Assembly (NCBI RefSeq): GCF_010183535.1
Contig: NC_071331.1
Span: forward strand, 8,184,001-8,248,000
DNA length: 64,000 nt
Direction: 5' to 3'
Source of the DNA: Caenorhabditis remanei
Lineage: Eukaryota; Nematoda; Chromadorea; Rhabditida; Rhabditidae
Part shown: positions 34,700 to 45,966 of the stretch, piece after piece
Numbering within the stretch: position 1 is the first letter of the stretch
Layout of the letters: every line of letters starts with the position of its first letter
Position numbers and translations under genes: made by a program
The notes under the pieces: generated by a model
Databases searched by the model: none
What the model saw: only the letters and a program-made list of their open reading frames with translations
Told to the model about the DNA's origin: nothing

Positions 34700-36180
34700 A
34701 AGTGTGAACTAGGAATCATTTCGGAAACTTGAAGTGTGAATCCCAACATATTCAGATGACAGGAAAGTGTGAACAGAGAATGGTAGAGAAACGCATATAC
34801 CATATTTCTTGGCTCCGTCATTTTCTCAGTTATCGGTTTCATTTTTGTCGTCGCACCCTTCTGATTATTTTGGTTTCACTATAGTAATCTGATGTTTAGA
34901 AGTTTCGTATCAATATTTGATAGGTAGATATGAATTTCACACTTTAAAAATTGACCAAAAATCGTCTATTTCATAGACGAAACGCGTCAATGACTGGCCA
35001 GACAGTAGTTTAATTTAAATACGCGTCAAAGGCACGCCAGCCCCGTCGCTATAACTTCCAATTGTTTCGAGTCCCGCGTCAAAGGCGCCCCAGCTTTTCA
35101 CCAATCTTGAAGTTAATAGAAAAAACGCGCCAAAGACACGCCAGCTCCATTGCTATCACTTCCAATTGTTTCAAATCCCCTCAACGGCACGACTGTATAA
35201 GGTTTTTCCCCCCTTCTGCCTATAGAATATCAGCTTGAAAATTTTATTCGCCTCCTGATATTTTTCGTGCTTTTTTGTCCGTAAACCTATCAGTTTTCAC
35301 CAAATAAAACCAAGTTTAACACAAATTTAACCATTTTCAAGGGCTAGTTACAACAAAATAAGATCTTCTTTCAAACGATTCAATAATTTGGCCCTTATAC
35401 TTTCCAGTCCGCAGATTCCGAAATAAAATTCTGCAATCCTTCTGTGAACCGAGTTATGAGCCGTCAAACTTAGTGCCAGTAGTGCCATACCGTTGTCGGA
35501 TGTGCCGCGCGGTCTTCAAGTCCGACAGTTTCATGTAGAAATCTGTTTCGATTCTGGTCTCAATTCCGAGATCAAAATCTCTTCATGCTTATTCCCCACT
35601 ACCTTCATTGTGCCCTCTTGAGCAGATCAATCTGGAATTCATAAGTCTTTGAATAGTGTAGTTCTTGATCCTAAATCAGCTGGTCCTGACAAATCTGTTA
35701 TTTTTGGTAGACGGTGTATCAAATACTGTTCATATACATATGTTACCAAAAAATTGAAACTCCGTTTTCAATCCTCAATTACTGATTGCGCCAAATTATT
35801 TGATGGGATTGAGAAGCTGGATCCCCCCCCCCCAAAGAGTCAATAATTCTCCAGGTGTGGCCAGTGTCTTTTCCCCACCACTTGCCGTCATCCATCATTG
35901 TCTTCCCACCCATTTCTTTTCACGTGTCACCCGTGTTCTTCACGTCTTCCCAACCATGTCTCCCAAATATGACGTGTGTTCCTTTAATGTAATCCTCATG
36001 TCATTTGAAAAAAAACTTGGAACATCGAAAAGACACCGGTCGTCTTCCTTTGACTCAACAATGATTTAGCAAATGAAGAATCGAGAATTATGATCTACGG
36101 TACTCATCAAATATATTTATACTACGTTTTTTCTTTTTCAGTTGAAAATGACCAACGTTGATTTACCCACAAAGTAAATT
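34700..36180. other. Gene-poor stretch with a small tandem repeat
   Basis: Three imperfect units with CGTCAAAGGCACGCCAG and CTTCCAATTGTTTC lie at 35021-35180. Open frames near 35650-36070 match no known family and show no convincing splice structure. A poly-C run is at 35824-35833. Confidence 0.45.
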
Positions 36181-36184
36181 TTTT

Positions 36185-36420
36185 ATAAATCAGAGAGATC
36201 AAAAGTAGAGCTTTATTTTTGTAGTTGAGCAATTTTTTGTCCGAGCACACCCTAGCAAGTTACATATCGATAAAGTAATTTCTCCCTCAAATTGTCCTGC
36301 AAAATAGAGTGATTTTTGTGCTGTCCCCTTCAAACCATAACTCTCTAGGGAGTGTCCGTACAAAAAAGCTGTCATCTACAAAACTGAAGCTCTACTTTTG
36401 ATGTGTGTGATTTGTAAAAG
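36185..36420. repeat. Hairpin repeat of the GAGCTTTA family
   Basis: The inverted arms share ATCAAAAGTAGAGCTTTA and its complement near 36385-36405. It is related to copies at 43805-44025 and 50530-50745. Confidence 0.5.
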
Positions 36421-37333
36421 TTTACTTTTTGGGGCATTCACGAGGAAGGGATTCCGGGTCGAGATATATATCACTAGTACGGAACTTTAGCGCTAATTTC
36501 AAAAACGTGCGGATAATCCACAAAAACGAAACTAACTTTTTTCACAAGATCGTTCAGCGAAAACAGAATACAGATTTGAAATCAGCGCAAAATTTCGGTT
36601 CTAGTGATACCTGTAACTCTATCTCGATCCGGAATCCATCCCTAGTCAGTTATACCATTACACACTCTTAAAGATGGGATTCACTTTCCAGACAAACTAT
36701 GTTACCTTTTTGGCCAGCACTGTAGCTTTAAACGATTTCAAAAAACTTAAGTTTTCTCGTTATTCGGATTACTGTATTCTTTTCAAGGATAAAATCGTTC
36801 CTTCTCAATTCCAGTCTTCATTCTTGATTCCTGATAAAGATCAATTGTGCTCGTGGTCTGAGGATCTCTCTGAAACCAAAGATACTGAGGAAAGCAAAAT
36901 TGAAATCTTGGCAGTTTCTGTATACTTGATAAAATAAAAATTTCATCCAGGCTGATGTACCTCTCTGCACTAAAATAACAAAAAATCAAAATTCTCGATT
37001 TTTTTTCAAGCCCGTTTGCCAGGAATTTTCAGTACTTGTAACATTTCCATAGTTGTCTTTATTAACTTTCTTTATTCACAATTAATTTGCATTCCAATTC
37101 TCACTCCTATTCCTAGTTCACAACTTATCGATCTTTCTCAACCCAATGCTCTAGATAGACGTGTTCACAGTTAATAAGCGTGTACCTTCTCATCCTCACA
37201 TATTGTTTACAATCATTTGGCCATTTGCCAGTAACCATAGGACAGATGGTCATTGGCGGGACCATCTCACAGTGGCTGGTGTCTATTTGGCTCCGCCCAT
37301 ATTTTTGCACAACATCGACGGATGTCTTTTCTC
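36421..37333. other. No recognised gene
   Basis: An open frame at 36674-36937 (starting MGFTFQTNYVTF) matches no family I know and has no splice partners. The rest is ordinary AT-rich intergenic DNA. Confidence 0.35.
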
Positions 37334-38549
37334 ACTAGGGAATGGCTCACACAATGGTTGGAGATACACAACATGATGTATATCGTTGGAAAGCTGACGT
37401 TTCCCTGATTCCGAATCTATATTCAGTTTTTGCAATGGCGCTCCCAGTTTTGAGAAATCCGGCTCCAAAGTTTGGGTAAATTTTAGTGCTAAAACTCGAT
37501 TTTCCAACCCGCGTGTTGCCCTAAGGCGTAAATCCATTCGGAGGAGAGTTAAATCAGCGGTTGAATGGTCGAGGGGGTTACAGGTGGGGTAGTAGGTGGA
37601 CACTCTATGGTTCGACTCCTTGCTTTTTCTTTCATTTTTTACTTTTTTGTAATCCTCGTTTTTCGGTTCCATGGTCATCACAATGTGTCAGAAATCGGTT
37701 TTTGAAGTTTTTCCAGTCCATATTGACTTTCTACGACGTTTTAAGATAAATAATTTTTTTCAAGAAAATTAACTTTTCTCTGACCACGTCCATGGTGAGA
37801 AAGCAGTCGGAACTTTTTTTTTCAAAAAACTTATATTTAATGGTTAGAAAATTTTGTAGCAAACTATAAAAATGATTTTTCCGAAGTTTACATTTCTTGT
37901 TACTCTGGTAGATTCTTTTTTGAAGCAACTACTCTGCTTCATATGTGGTGATTCAAAGTTAAAATCGTAGTCTGAAGATCTCTATCATGTAAACATGTTG
38001 GAATCTAATATCAAAACGCATTTTCTATTGTTTTTCTAACCATTAAATATAAGTTTTTTGAAAAAAAAAGTTCCGACTGCTTTCTCACCATGGACGTGGT
38101 CAGAGAAAAGTTAATTTTCTTGAAAAAAATTATTTATCTTAAAACGTCGTAGAAAGTCAATATGGACTGGAAAAACTTCAAAAACCGATTTCTGACACAT
38201 TGTGATGACCATGGAACCGAAAAACGAGGATTACAAAAAAGTAAAAAATGAAAGAAAAAGCAAGGAGTCGAACCATAGAGTGTCCACCTACTACCCCACC
38301 TGTAACCCCCTCGACCATTCAACCGCTGATTTAACTCTCCTCCGAATGGATTTACGCGTTAGGGCAACACGCGGGTTGGAAAATCGAGTTTTAGCACTAA
38401 AATTTACCCAAACTTTGGAGCCGGATTTCTCAAAACTGGGAGCGCCATTGCAAAAACTGAATATAGATTCGGAATCAGGGAAACGTCAGCTTTCCGGTGA
38501 TATATGTCATGTTGTGTATCTCCAACCATTGTGTGAGCCATTCCCTAGT
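37334..38549. mobile_element. 1.2-kb palindrome with tRNA-like boxes
   Basis: Arms 37334-37853 and 38031-38549 are near-perfect inverted copies, with ends ACTAGGGAATGGC and GCCATTCCCTAGT. Each arm contains a tRNA-like module: TGGTCGAGGGGGTTA (A-box-like) and about 43 bp later GGTTCGACTCC, a perfect B-box consensus. A diverged single-arm copy is at about 40790-41130. It could be a tRNA-derived, pol III-promoted repeat that became palindromic. Confidence 0.6.
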
Positions 38550-38761
38550 CAGTCATTTATTGCCCATTGCATCGTGGCAAACGGTCGTATTGTTCTCTCC
38601 TCTCGATTACCCATGCCAGTTCCTTCCTGTTCATATGAGCATCAGTAGAGGCTGGTGGTTGTCGATTCTATCTTCTCCAAATCTTCATTTTTCCTCTCCC
38701 TCTCCTTTTCTGATTTTCTTGTCTCTTGAAAATCGAACACTAACCTTAAATATATTCCAGA

Positions 38762-39191
38762 TAGGGCTGTTAAAACAGGCGTTTTCGGGCGGAAACGCCG
38801 GTTTCATTTCCGGCGATTGTCGCACACGCCGAAAATAAAACCGGCGATTGCGGCAAACACCGGAAATGAAACCGGCGATTGTCACACACGCCTGAAATGA
38901 AACCGGCGATTGCCGCCGCTTTCAAATAAAAACCGGCGAATGACGCCGGTTTTTCAGCATTTTTATTCATTTCCAGTATATTTTATACGAAAAAAACAGG
39001 CGTTTGACGCCGTTTTTTGAAATGAAAACCGGCGAATAACGCCGGTTCAGAAATGAAAACGGCGTTTGACGCCGGTTTGGAAATGAAACCGGCGATGGAA
39101 GCAAGTTTCGGAAATGAAATTGCTTTTTAGGCAATTAACGTGAAAATAAGCGGCGCCTGCTTGCCGGTGATTGCCGCAACTAACAGCCCTA
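38762..39191. mobile_element. hAT-like MITE inserted at the T-box splice acceptor
   Basis: The ends are TAGGGCTGTTA and TAACAGCCCTA. The inside is made of short GGCGATTG/CGCCGGTTT units facing each other. A perfect 8-bp duplication ATTCCAGA flanks it (38754-38761 and 39192-39199). That duplication contains the acceptor TTCCAG, so the acceptor and the first base of the ATG are present on both sides. Confidence 0.8.
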
Positions 39192-39198
39192 ATTCCAG

Positions 39199-40371
39199 AT
39201 GACCACCCCTTCCGGAATCGAAGTGTCTTTGAGCAATCAGGACCAATGGAAGAAGTTCCATCCGATGACCGAAATGGTTGTAACCAGAAAAGTAGGACGT
39301 CAGCTGTTCCCGCATTTGAATTACATTCTGAAAGGATTGGATCCAAATGAGCTGTATGGTGTCTTCATTCACTTCGAGAGAGTAGATAATAACAGGTGAG
39401 TAGATTGAGTTCAGAGGGAATGTCAAATTTATATCTCATTCTCAGATATCAATTCCTTCATAATAAGTGGAATGTGTTTGGTAAAGGCGATGAAGTTCGA
39501 CAGATTAAAGTGGAACAACATCTGGATGGGTGGAGAGCGGGAAGTTATTGGATGGCAAAACCAGTCTCATTCAAGCATGTCAGAATCACTAATGACACAG
39601 ATCTCAAAAAATCTAATACATTTGTGTTGCAAAGCATGCACAAATTTCTGCCTGTAATTGGTGTTCAGAAGATGGGAGATTCGAAAATTGAGGGGTTCCG
39701 ATTGGATGTCACTGAATTCATGGCTGTCACAGCTTATCAGGTTGGTTATATTTCTTTATCTAGTCCCAATTAAAATGTTTTAATTTCAGAACAAAGACAT
39801 CATCCAATTGAAAATTGAAATGAACCGATTTGCTTCCGGATTCAAGGAGACAGGAGGGCACAACAAATCACCGAATTCCGATTCGGGATCCTCACCACGC
39901 GGAGTCAAACGGCAATCCACATCACCAGAAGTGTATGGATCAGTGACTCCACCAACAGCTCCGTGGACCCCTCCGTATAATCCATTGACTCCATTGAGCT
40001 ACAACAATACTCCAGTGCCACCAATGCCTCAAACTGCCAGCACATTCCCGGGATATCAATATGGTGCTTTTGGAAACACACCAATTCCAGATAAGGAGAA
40101 CCGGACGGAGCAGATGCAGATGTACCCATGGCAGATGCCAATGGGAATGTATCCTATGGTTCCACCAATGAATTCAGGAATGGCTCCAGAGGTGCCTATG
40201 AATTCTAGCCTACCACTAGTTGCTGACGTCTCCCGAAACCCACAAGCAATGCAACATAACCCAATGTATATGAGCATGCCGATGAACAATATGGGACAAT
40301 GGAATATGGGAAATGGAAATGGAATGGGGAATCAGATGCCACAATCGGAACTCCCAAACTACACGTTTTAA
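39199..40371 (+). CDS. T-box transcription factor
   Basis: T-box proteins bind DNA as developmental regulators in the nucleus. Three exons are 39199-39395, 39446-39740 and 39790-40371, with introns of 50 and 49 bp and clean GT/AG borders, giving 357 residues. The T-box covers about residues 7-180: WKKFHPMTEMVVTRKVGRQL, then LDPNELYGVFIHFERVD, WMAKPVSFKHVRITND, VLQSMHKFLPVI, FMAVTAYQN and LKIEMNRFASGF, matching family positions including the TEM, NSMHK-like and AVTAYQN blocks. The C-terminal part is rich in Pro, Met and Asn and ends LPNYTF. The ATG sits directly after TTCCAG, as in trans-spliced nematode genes. It resembles the divergent nematode tbx genes rather than the conserved vertebrate classes; I cannot name the orthologue. 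Confidence 0.9.
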
Positions 40372-41150
40372 AAAGAAGAACAGTATTTCAAGGGGCTCTA
40401 ATGCACGGATACAACAAGGGGGGTCCATATCAAATTTCTACGGTTACGTTGTTTAAGATGTCATATTTTTGGTTACAAACTGGTTTTATTTTGAATTGTG
40501 ATAATAATTTTGGATTGAAAAATAATAATGACACCAAGTGAGGAATAAAAAAGTTTTTTTGAAATCCGTTTTGTGACTAATAGTACTGTTGAGGAGGGAG
40601 GTTTATCGGGCTGGTGAACCCAAACCACCTCAATGAGTGAGAGAGACAGTGACTTAGGAAACAAGACAACATTTAATATAAACGGTTTATTATCGTACTC
40701 CCAAAGGTCGAGCACCTTGGTTAGAGAGTTCTTGGATCTGGTGCCATGGTTGCAGTTGTTGGGAGCACGTCCTCTTGATGATGTAGAACTTTCGGTAGGC
40801 GAGTAACTTCTGATGGTCGATCGGTGGATGGTGGACACTCTGTGGTTCGACTCCTCGCCTTTTTTCCTTCCTTTTTACTTTTTTGTAATCCTCGTTTTTG
40901 GGTCCCATGGTCATTACAATGTGTCAGAATTCGGCTTTTGAAGCTTTTCGAGTCTATATTGACTTCCTGCGACGTTTTAAGAAAACAAATTTTTCTCAAG
41001 AAATTCAACTTTTCTGTGACCAAGTCCATGGTGGACAGTCGGAATTTTTTTTTGAAAATTTTTCGTTAAAAGTTAGAAAAACCATAGAAAATGTTATAGC
41101 AAGGTATAAAAATTGTTTTTTCCAAATGTTTATCTGATTTTAACCGTGAA
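40372..41150. repeat. T-box 3' flank and diverged palindrome arm
   Basis: The T-box 3' flank runs to about 40680 (AATAAA at 40543-40548). From about 40790 to 41130 the sequence is a diverged single copy of the arm at 37334-37853, including GGTTCGACTCC (40843-40853). Confidence 0.55.
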
Positions 41151-41179
41151 AAAAATTAAGTAATTCGTTTTTAACTTGT

Positions 41180-41900
41180 TCCGTGAAGAGATATTCTTAT
41201 GGTGATTATCTCGACTAAAAAGTATATCGAAGTCTATTTTCGAGCAGTTTTCCTATGGAACAGTTTTCCAATAAACATTGAAAAATTAGCGAAGTCTGAA
41301 ACTGAATTGTTTTCCTTCATGAAACTGAAGGAAAATCAATTGAAAATTTACGTCTTTCCCTGCTTTACAAGCGTAATTTCCGGCTCTATTAATCAAAAAG
41401 TGCGTATAATTTTTTTAGCAATTTCTCAAATTTCTCTGTTTCAAATTGGCATCATAAATAGTTGATAATCTGAGTTTTGGTAATTCCATTAAAATTGACT
41501 TTCTTCGAAAAAAATGAGACGTTATTCATGAATTAGTTCAAAATATCAACAAAAAAAAGATATTTGAGAATGAAAAACTATGTTTTCAATTTTGTATAAG
41601 TTTCAATGATTTTGGTAGACAAAAAGTGTTTTACAAAAATTAATGGAAAAAAAAAACATTATTCGCAGTAGTCTTTATGTTTTCAGTTGAAACTCGTAAT
41701 TGATAACATAAAGCAGTGCTGAAATCATAAAAGTTATAGGCAGCTTCGTTTATTTTTCGTACCAATACCCGAATCAAGCACTAATTCCCCCCCTGCAACT
41801 GATACAAGACAATCTGGAAACTGAAATGTTTTTCACAGTTTCACTTATTCGAAATAGCAGCTGTTTATGTCGAGGTTCCTTGTTCAAAAATCCACATGTT
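41180..41900 (+). repeat. Segmental duplication C, copy 1
   Basis: This matches 63250-63990 in the same orientation with indels (shared words ATTCTTATGGT, CTCGACTAAAAAGTAT against CTTGACTAAAAAGTAT, and CTGATACAAGA near the end). It marks the return of piRNA-cluster-type sequence. Confidence 0.65.
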
Positions 41901-42458
41901 TCATTCTTTACATAAAATTTTACAAACAAACCGTGAAGTATTCTTCAAAATTAAGACAAAATGAAAATATTTATGAAAAGTCACGTCTGTAATATCGTCT
42001 TGCGTTGGAAAGGAAACTAGTTTCCAAGTTTATAACCAGGATTACTGTAATCTCTTGGTTTACATCTCTGGTCCTAGATACTCAAGATTAGGTCTAGAAA
42101 AGTTGTAACGGATCAGGAAAACCAATTTTTGAAGAAACTTTCATTTTCATGGTGTTCATAGGAGAAATCAATTGTTCACAGTTTCTCAGTAGTTGTAATT
42201 TAACTTGTTAAAACGCGTTTTCAATTTGAACTTCCCCTACACCCAATCCATTTTCGGGTTCTGCATTTATCAGGGCAAAACTCTAGCATAGATGAGCCCA
42301 TATCTCCATCAAGATTTGAACATTTTTCGTTTCATAATCCTGTTCCAGTCTAATTCGGGTTCTTTCACGTGGAAACATGATTACAATTTTGAATTCAATA
42401 CAATTTATTTCCTGTTTCACCGTGTTCAAAAAATACGTAACTGAAACGTCAGATTCAG

Positions 42459-42479
42459 TGTTTGCGTGGCCCGAGGTGC
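42459..42479 (+). ncRNA. Predicted 21U-RNA locus
   Basis: The core CTGTTTCA is at 42412-42419. The U lies 40 nt downstream in the context CAGT, and the RNA starts TGTTTGCGTG. Confidence 0.5.
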
Positions 42480-43310
42480 AGTACAAAAATTTAAAAGTTT
42501 TCTGAATTTTTTTGCAAAACAGTTGAATTTCCGACTTCTATAAAAATTCGAATGTAAACAAAATCTTTTATTATTTTTGATAAAAACTTGAAACATTTTT
42601 GGAAAAACTTGAAAAATTTTTGGACCATTACTTTATTTTTTTAATTGGGTCTTCCCCTTTTTTAACTTCAAAAATACCTTCACTTCATCCCCTTTCTCAT
42701 CTGAATCACTCTTCAAAATTCTAGAAAATCTTACTTCCAACAACTAACGTGTGTTGTAATGTTTCAACGATTAGCACGAGTGAAAACAATGACTTTAACT
42801 TATCAAAAGTGAGAACACATCTCATAGATGTGTTCTCACTTTGTGTTTTTTCTGTTACAGTTAAAAAAAGTCCTTCTATCGTTGCTCTTTCTTTCCATAG
42901 CAATTTCCAGAAATGCGAGAGAAACATCTACTCCAACCTCTCTTAATGTTTCTTCGCGGCATTTCAGAGTTGATATTTTGTTCATGAGTGATATCTGGAA
43001 CAAAGTTGTCGAATGAGTCGTCTGAGGGGATAGCTGTGTTCATCTCATTGTTTGTTTAGAGAGGTTCTTCACCAGAGTTGCATGGATTGAAAGGCTAAAG
43101 TTAAAATCAATTGAATTTACTTGCATTGGGTTTACGTTATATTGATAGTCATTCAATGTATTTTCAATTGAAAAACACAGCTTGAAACTATTCCGTAACA
43201 GGAAATATTAGAAAAATGTTTCAGAAATATGATATATATATATATATAAATTCAAAATAGTGATGCTGCATCTGGTTTATCTCTTGATAATATTGAGTTC
43301 TTTTCTCAAA

Positions 43311-43331
43311 CTTGCTCGTATTTCCACCGGA
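43311..43331 (-). ncRNA. Predicted 21U-RNA locus
   Basis: The core TGAAACAG is on plus at 43369-43376. The U lies 38 nt downstream in the context TATT, and the RNA starts TCCGGTGGAA. Confidence 0.6.
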
Positions 43332-43706
43332 ATAAAAAGAATTCGGAATCCAATAAAACTGAATAAATTGAAACAGTAACATCACATATTCCATCTCATT
43401 ATTCTTCTTTCCTTCCGATTTCCTTTTATTTCTCACACCTCATTCATTCCAAAAAGGGCGGAAGAACAAGGAGACGGAGGGAATGAGGAGGATATACTGG
43501 TTTCTCAGATTGATACAATTTGAACAAATTAAACAGAAAAAGGGGAAAGTGATATGGATTGATTGATTGGATGACCATTACATTTTCAGACACAATGTTT
43601 TATATTCGAAGTCGTACTTTTTCTACAGTGATACATTTGCAAAAGTGAATAGTTTTTTAACTGTTTCAAAACGTTTTCATCCATAAACATGTTTGAGCTC
43701 TTTCGA

Positions 43707-43727
43707 TTCTTTGCAGTTTGAACACTT
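43707..43727 (+). ncRNA. Predicted 21U-RNA locus
   Basis: The core CTGTTTCA is at 43661-43668. The U lies 39 nt downstream in the context CGAT, and the RNA starts TCTTTGCAGT. Confidence 0.55.
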
Positions 43728-44283
43728 TTCGAATTGAAATGTCCTTCTAGTTTCATCTGGTTCTAAAACGCCCTTGTTCTATTCTGTCCCTCTTTCTTAC
43801 GAATTGCAGATCAAACCTAGAGCTTTACTTTTGTAATTGACAACATTTTTGTACAAGTCCGCTCTAAAAAGTTACAGATCGGCAAAGTGATTTCCTCCGC
43901 AAATTGTCATATTCCAGTTCAAAATAATGTGATTTAAATTGGGGAACTATTTTTCAGATCAGACTCGTTCAAAAGTGTTGTCAATATCAAAAGTGAAGCT
44001 CTAGGTTTGCTCTACATAAATTTGGCAAAACAGAGACACACTCTCAAAGAAATCAACAACGTTTTGACCGGTACTGTACTTAATTTTTTCAGTTTCACTT
44101 ATTCCTCTATTGTTCCTTGATCTGTGAATTATACTTCCACACTTTTCACACTCAGTACTAAAATTAGTTCTCAAAAAGAAGTTATTGCCTCAGAAGATAT
44201 TTCACTAATCCCTAACAATGTCATCAATAGTAATCAGTTACGATCACTGTGGGTTTTTTATTTTTACGATCTATTTTTTAAAT

Positions 44284-44304
44284 AAATGTTGCCACTCGTT
44301 AGCA
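44284..44304 (-). ncRNA. Predicted 21U-RNA locus
   Basis: The core TGAAACAG is on plus at 44343-44350. The U lies 39 nt downstream in the context TAAT, and the RNA starts TGCTAACGAG. It lies about 340 bp upstream of MSP and points away from it. Confidence 0.65.
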
Positions 44305-44569
44305 TTATGTAGCACCTCTGAAAGCAGTTTTTATAAACGGAATGAAACAGTAACTTTTCTCGAACAATTTAATGTTTCAATCAGCTAGATAGTTGTTACA
44401 GTTTGGAACTTTTTCCGAAAGAATATGCACTTTTTGAAATGAAAAATTGAAAAAAAAACAAAAAATTTGGTTAAAAATGGTAACACGTTCAAAATTGTAG
44501 TTTCTCAAAAAAATGTTTTGATAGACTGATGTAGTTTGAACTGTTTGAAGAGTCTGTGAAATTTCTTAC

Positions 44570-44577
44570 TATATATA
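44570..44577 (+). promoter_or_regulatory. TATA-like box of MSP
   Basis: TATATATA lies 68 bp before the MSP start codon. The upstream copies at 9 kb and 51 kb both break before reaching this box. Confidence 0.5.
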
Positions 44578-44644
44578 CCGTAAAAAACTGTATTAGAGCG
44601 AAACCTTTAATAGAACATCGAGTATCAACACTCAATCCAACGCC

Positions 44645-45028
44645 ATGGCTCAATCCGTCCCACCAGGAGACATCCAGACCCAACCAGGAACCAAGATCGT
44701 CTTCAACGCCCCATACGATGACAAGCACACCTACCACATCAAGGTGATCAACTCGTCTGCTCGTCGTATTGGATACGGTATCAAGACCACCAACATGAAG
44801 AGACTCGGAGTCGACCCACCATGTGGAGTCCTCGACCCAAAGGAGGCTGTTCTTCTCGCCGTCTCTTGCGACGCTTTCGCCTTTGGACAGGAGGACACCA
44901 ACAACGACCGTATCACTGTCGAATGGACCAACACTCCAGATGGAGCTGCCAAGCAATTCCGTCGTGAATGGTTCCAAGGAGACGGTATGGTTCGTCGCAA
45001 GAACTTGCCTATCGAATACAACCCATAG
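44645..45028 (+). CDS. Major sperm protein (MSP)
   Basis: MSP is the abundant nematode sperm protein. It polymerises to drive amoeboid sperm crawling and, when released, signals oocyte maturation. One intronless frame of 127 residues, the standard MSP length, starts [20 protein letters not shown] and ends [12 protein letters not shown]. It contains the conserved [20 protein letters not shown] and [20 protein letters not shown]. It forms an immunoglobulin-like beta sandwich with no signal peptide. Codon use is strongly biased to C-ending codons, unlike the surrounding DNA, as expected for very high expression. TATA-like box at 44570; AATAAA at 45094-45099. The gene lies within piRNA-cluster sequence, directly upstream of the orphan Vti1 exon. 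MSPs are a large, nearly identical family, so I assign no member number. Confidence 0.97.
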   Translation: MAQSVPPGDIQTQPGTKIVFNAPYDDKHTYHIKVINSSARRIGYGIKTTNMKRLGVDPPCGVLDPKEAVLLAVSCDAFAFGQEDTNNDRITVEWTNTPDGAAKQFRREWFQGDGMVRRKNLPIEYNP

Positions 45029-45093
45029 AAGATTCTGAGAACGAAAAGCACAGGACGTACACAATTTCTCTTACCTTTTTTTGTGATTTCTGT

Positions 45094-45099
45094 AATAAA
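45094..45099 (+). terminator. MSP polyadenylation signal
   Basis: AATAAA lies 66 bp after the MSP stop codon. Confidence 0.6.
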
Positions 45100-45252
45100 C
45101 TTGCGATCTCTGAGATCTAAAGTGTCATTTTTTGGTCAAAATTGATTTCTACTAAAGTTTGAAAAGAGGTTCAGAATCCTCACGACATTAATTTTGTCTG
45201 GAAATCGAGAAATGTTTAGCTCGAAAATTTTTTTGTTTCAGAAATTATATTA

Positions 45253-45380
45253 GCACGGCACAGTTCTTACAACTGCGCTCCACCGAAATACCCTGGAAAA
45301 ATGTCTATTTTTCTCTGAATCTCTCAATTTAGCACACAATTTTCTTTGGTTTCGGTAGAGCGCGGTTGTCAGAAGTGTGC
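45253..45380. mobile_element. MITE inserted in duplication A
   Basis: The inverted ends include GTTCTTACAACTGCGCTC at the left and GAGCGCGGTTGTCAGAA at the right. The insertion is absent from the otherwise matching sequence at 85-100, so it arrived after the duplication. It belongs to the family at 18563-18770. Confidence 0.7.
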
Positions 45381-45753
45381 CTTTTTTTGGCCAGCTATTT
45401 AGTAATCTAGCTGTCAACGAATTTCCAGACTTTTAAAACATGTGTGTTCTGTGAAAAGTACAGTTTCAACTAGTTCACAAAAATACCAAAGCAAAATTGG
45501 AAACATTGAAACTACTGTAGGGTTTTCTAGCTGAAAAAAAGAATTTGATGAAAATGAAAAAATTTCGATTAGAAAGAAGTCGGTTAAATGGTGTACATTT
45601 TCCCAATTATCTGGATTTTGAAGGAGAAAAATCGCGGTTTCTAATAACCCATTTTGTAGCTCGAGTTCATTGCTCGATAGTGGGTGAGCAATATTCACAT
45701 TTATTTTAAATCCTGGAAAAACTTTGAGTTCAACTATTCCAACCTAATTGCAG

Positions 45754-45966
45754 ATCGGCACCGAAATGCTCTCTAACCTCGCCAGTCAACGTGAAACAAT
45801 CGGTCGTTCACGTGATCGTCTCCGTCAATCGAATGCAGATTTGGGCAGAGCCAACAAGACATTGGGATCAATGATCCGTCGTGCTATTCAGAATCGTCTT
45901 CTCCTTCTAATCGTCACTTTTCTTCTCTCATTCATGTTTTTGTATATCGTTTATAAGGCCATCTAA
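45754..45966 (+). pseudogene. Orphan copy of the Vti1 last exon
   Basis: Seventy codons plus stop encode the same protein end as 466-678. It is preceded by an acceptor (ATTGCAG) instead of ATTCCAG. The 700 bp before it are MSP and its 3' flank, so no upstream Vti1 exon is adjacent. It could be expressed only if MSP sits within a long Vti1 intron. The frame is intact and the sequence almost unchanged, so the duplication is recent or the exon is under constraint. Confidence 0.65.

Larger units (their letters stand above)
43220..44555 (+). repeat. Segmental duplication B, copy 2, leading into MSP
   Basis: This copy leads directly into the intact MSP promoter and gene. It matches 8140-9056 and 50020-51184. 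A hairpin element (43805-44025) is also present in the 50-kb copy but absent at 8.6 kb. Confidence 0.7.

Noticed and set aside
35649..36069. Open frames near 35.7-36.1 kb
   Set aside because: No family resemblance, a poly-C run within, and repeats shared with 33.9-34.1 kb.
36674..36937. 87-codon open frame starting MGFTFQTNYVTF
   Set aside because: No recognised domain, no splice structure and ordinary base composition.
44489..45064. 191-codon open frame on the minus strand
   Set aside because: It is the antisense shadow of the MSP gene, caused by its biased codon use.
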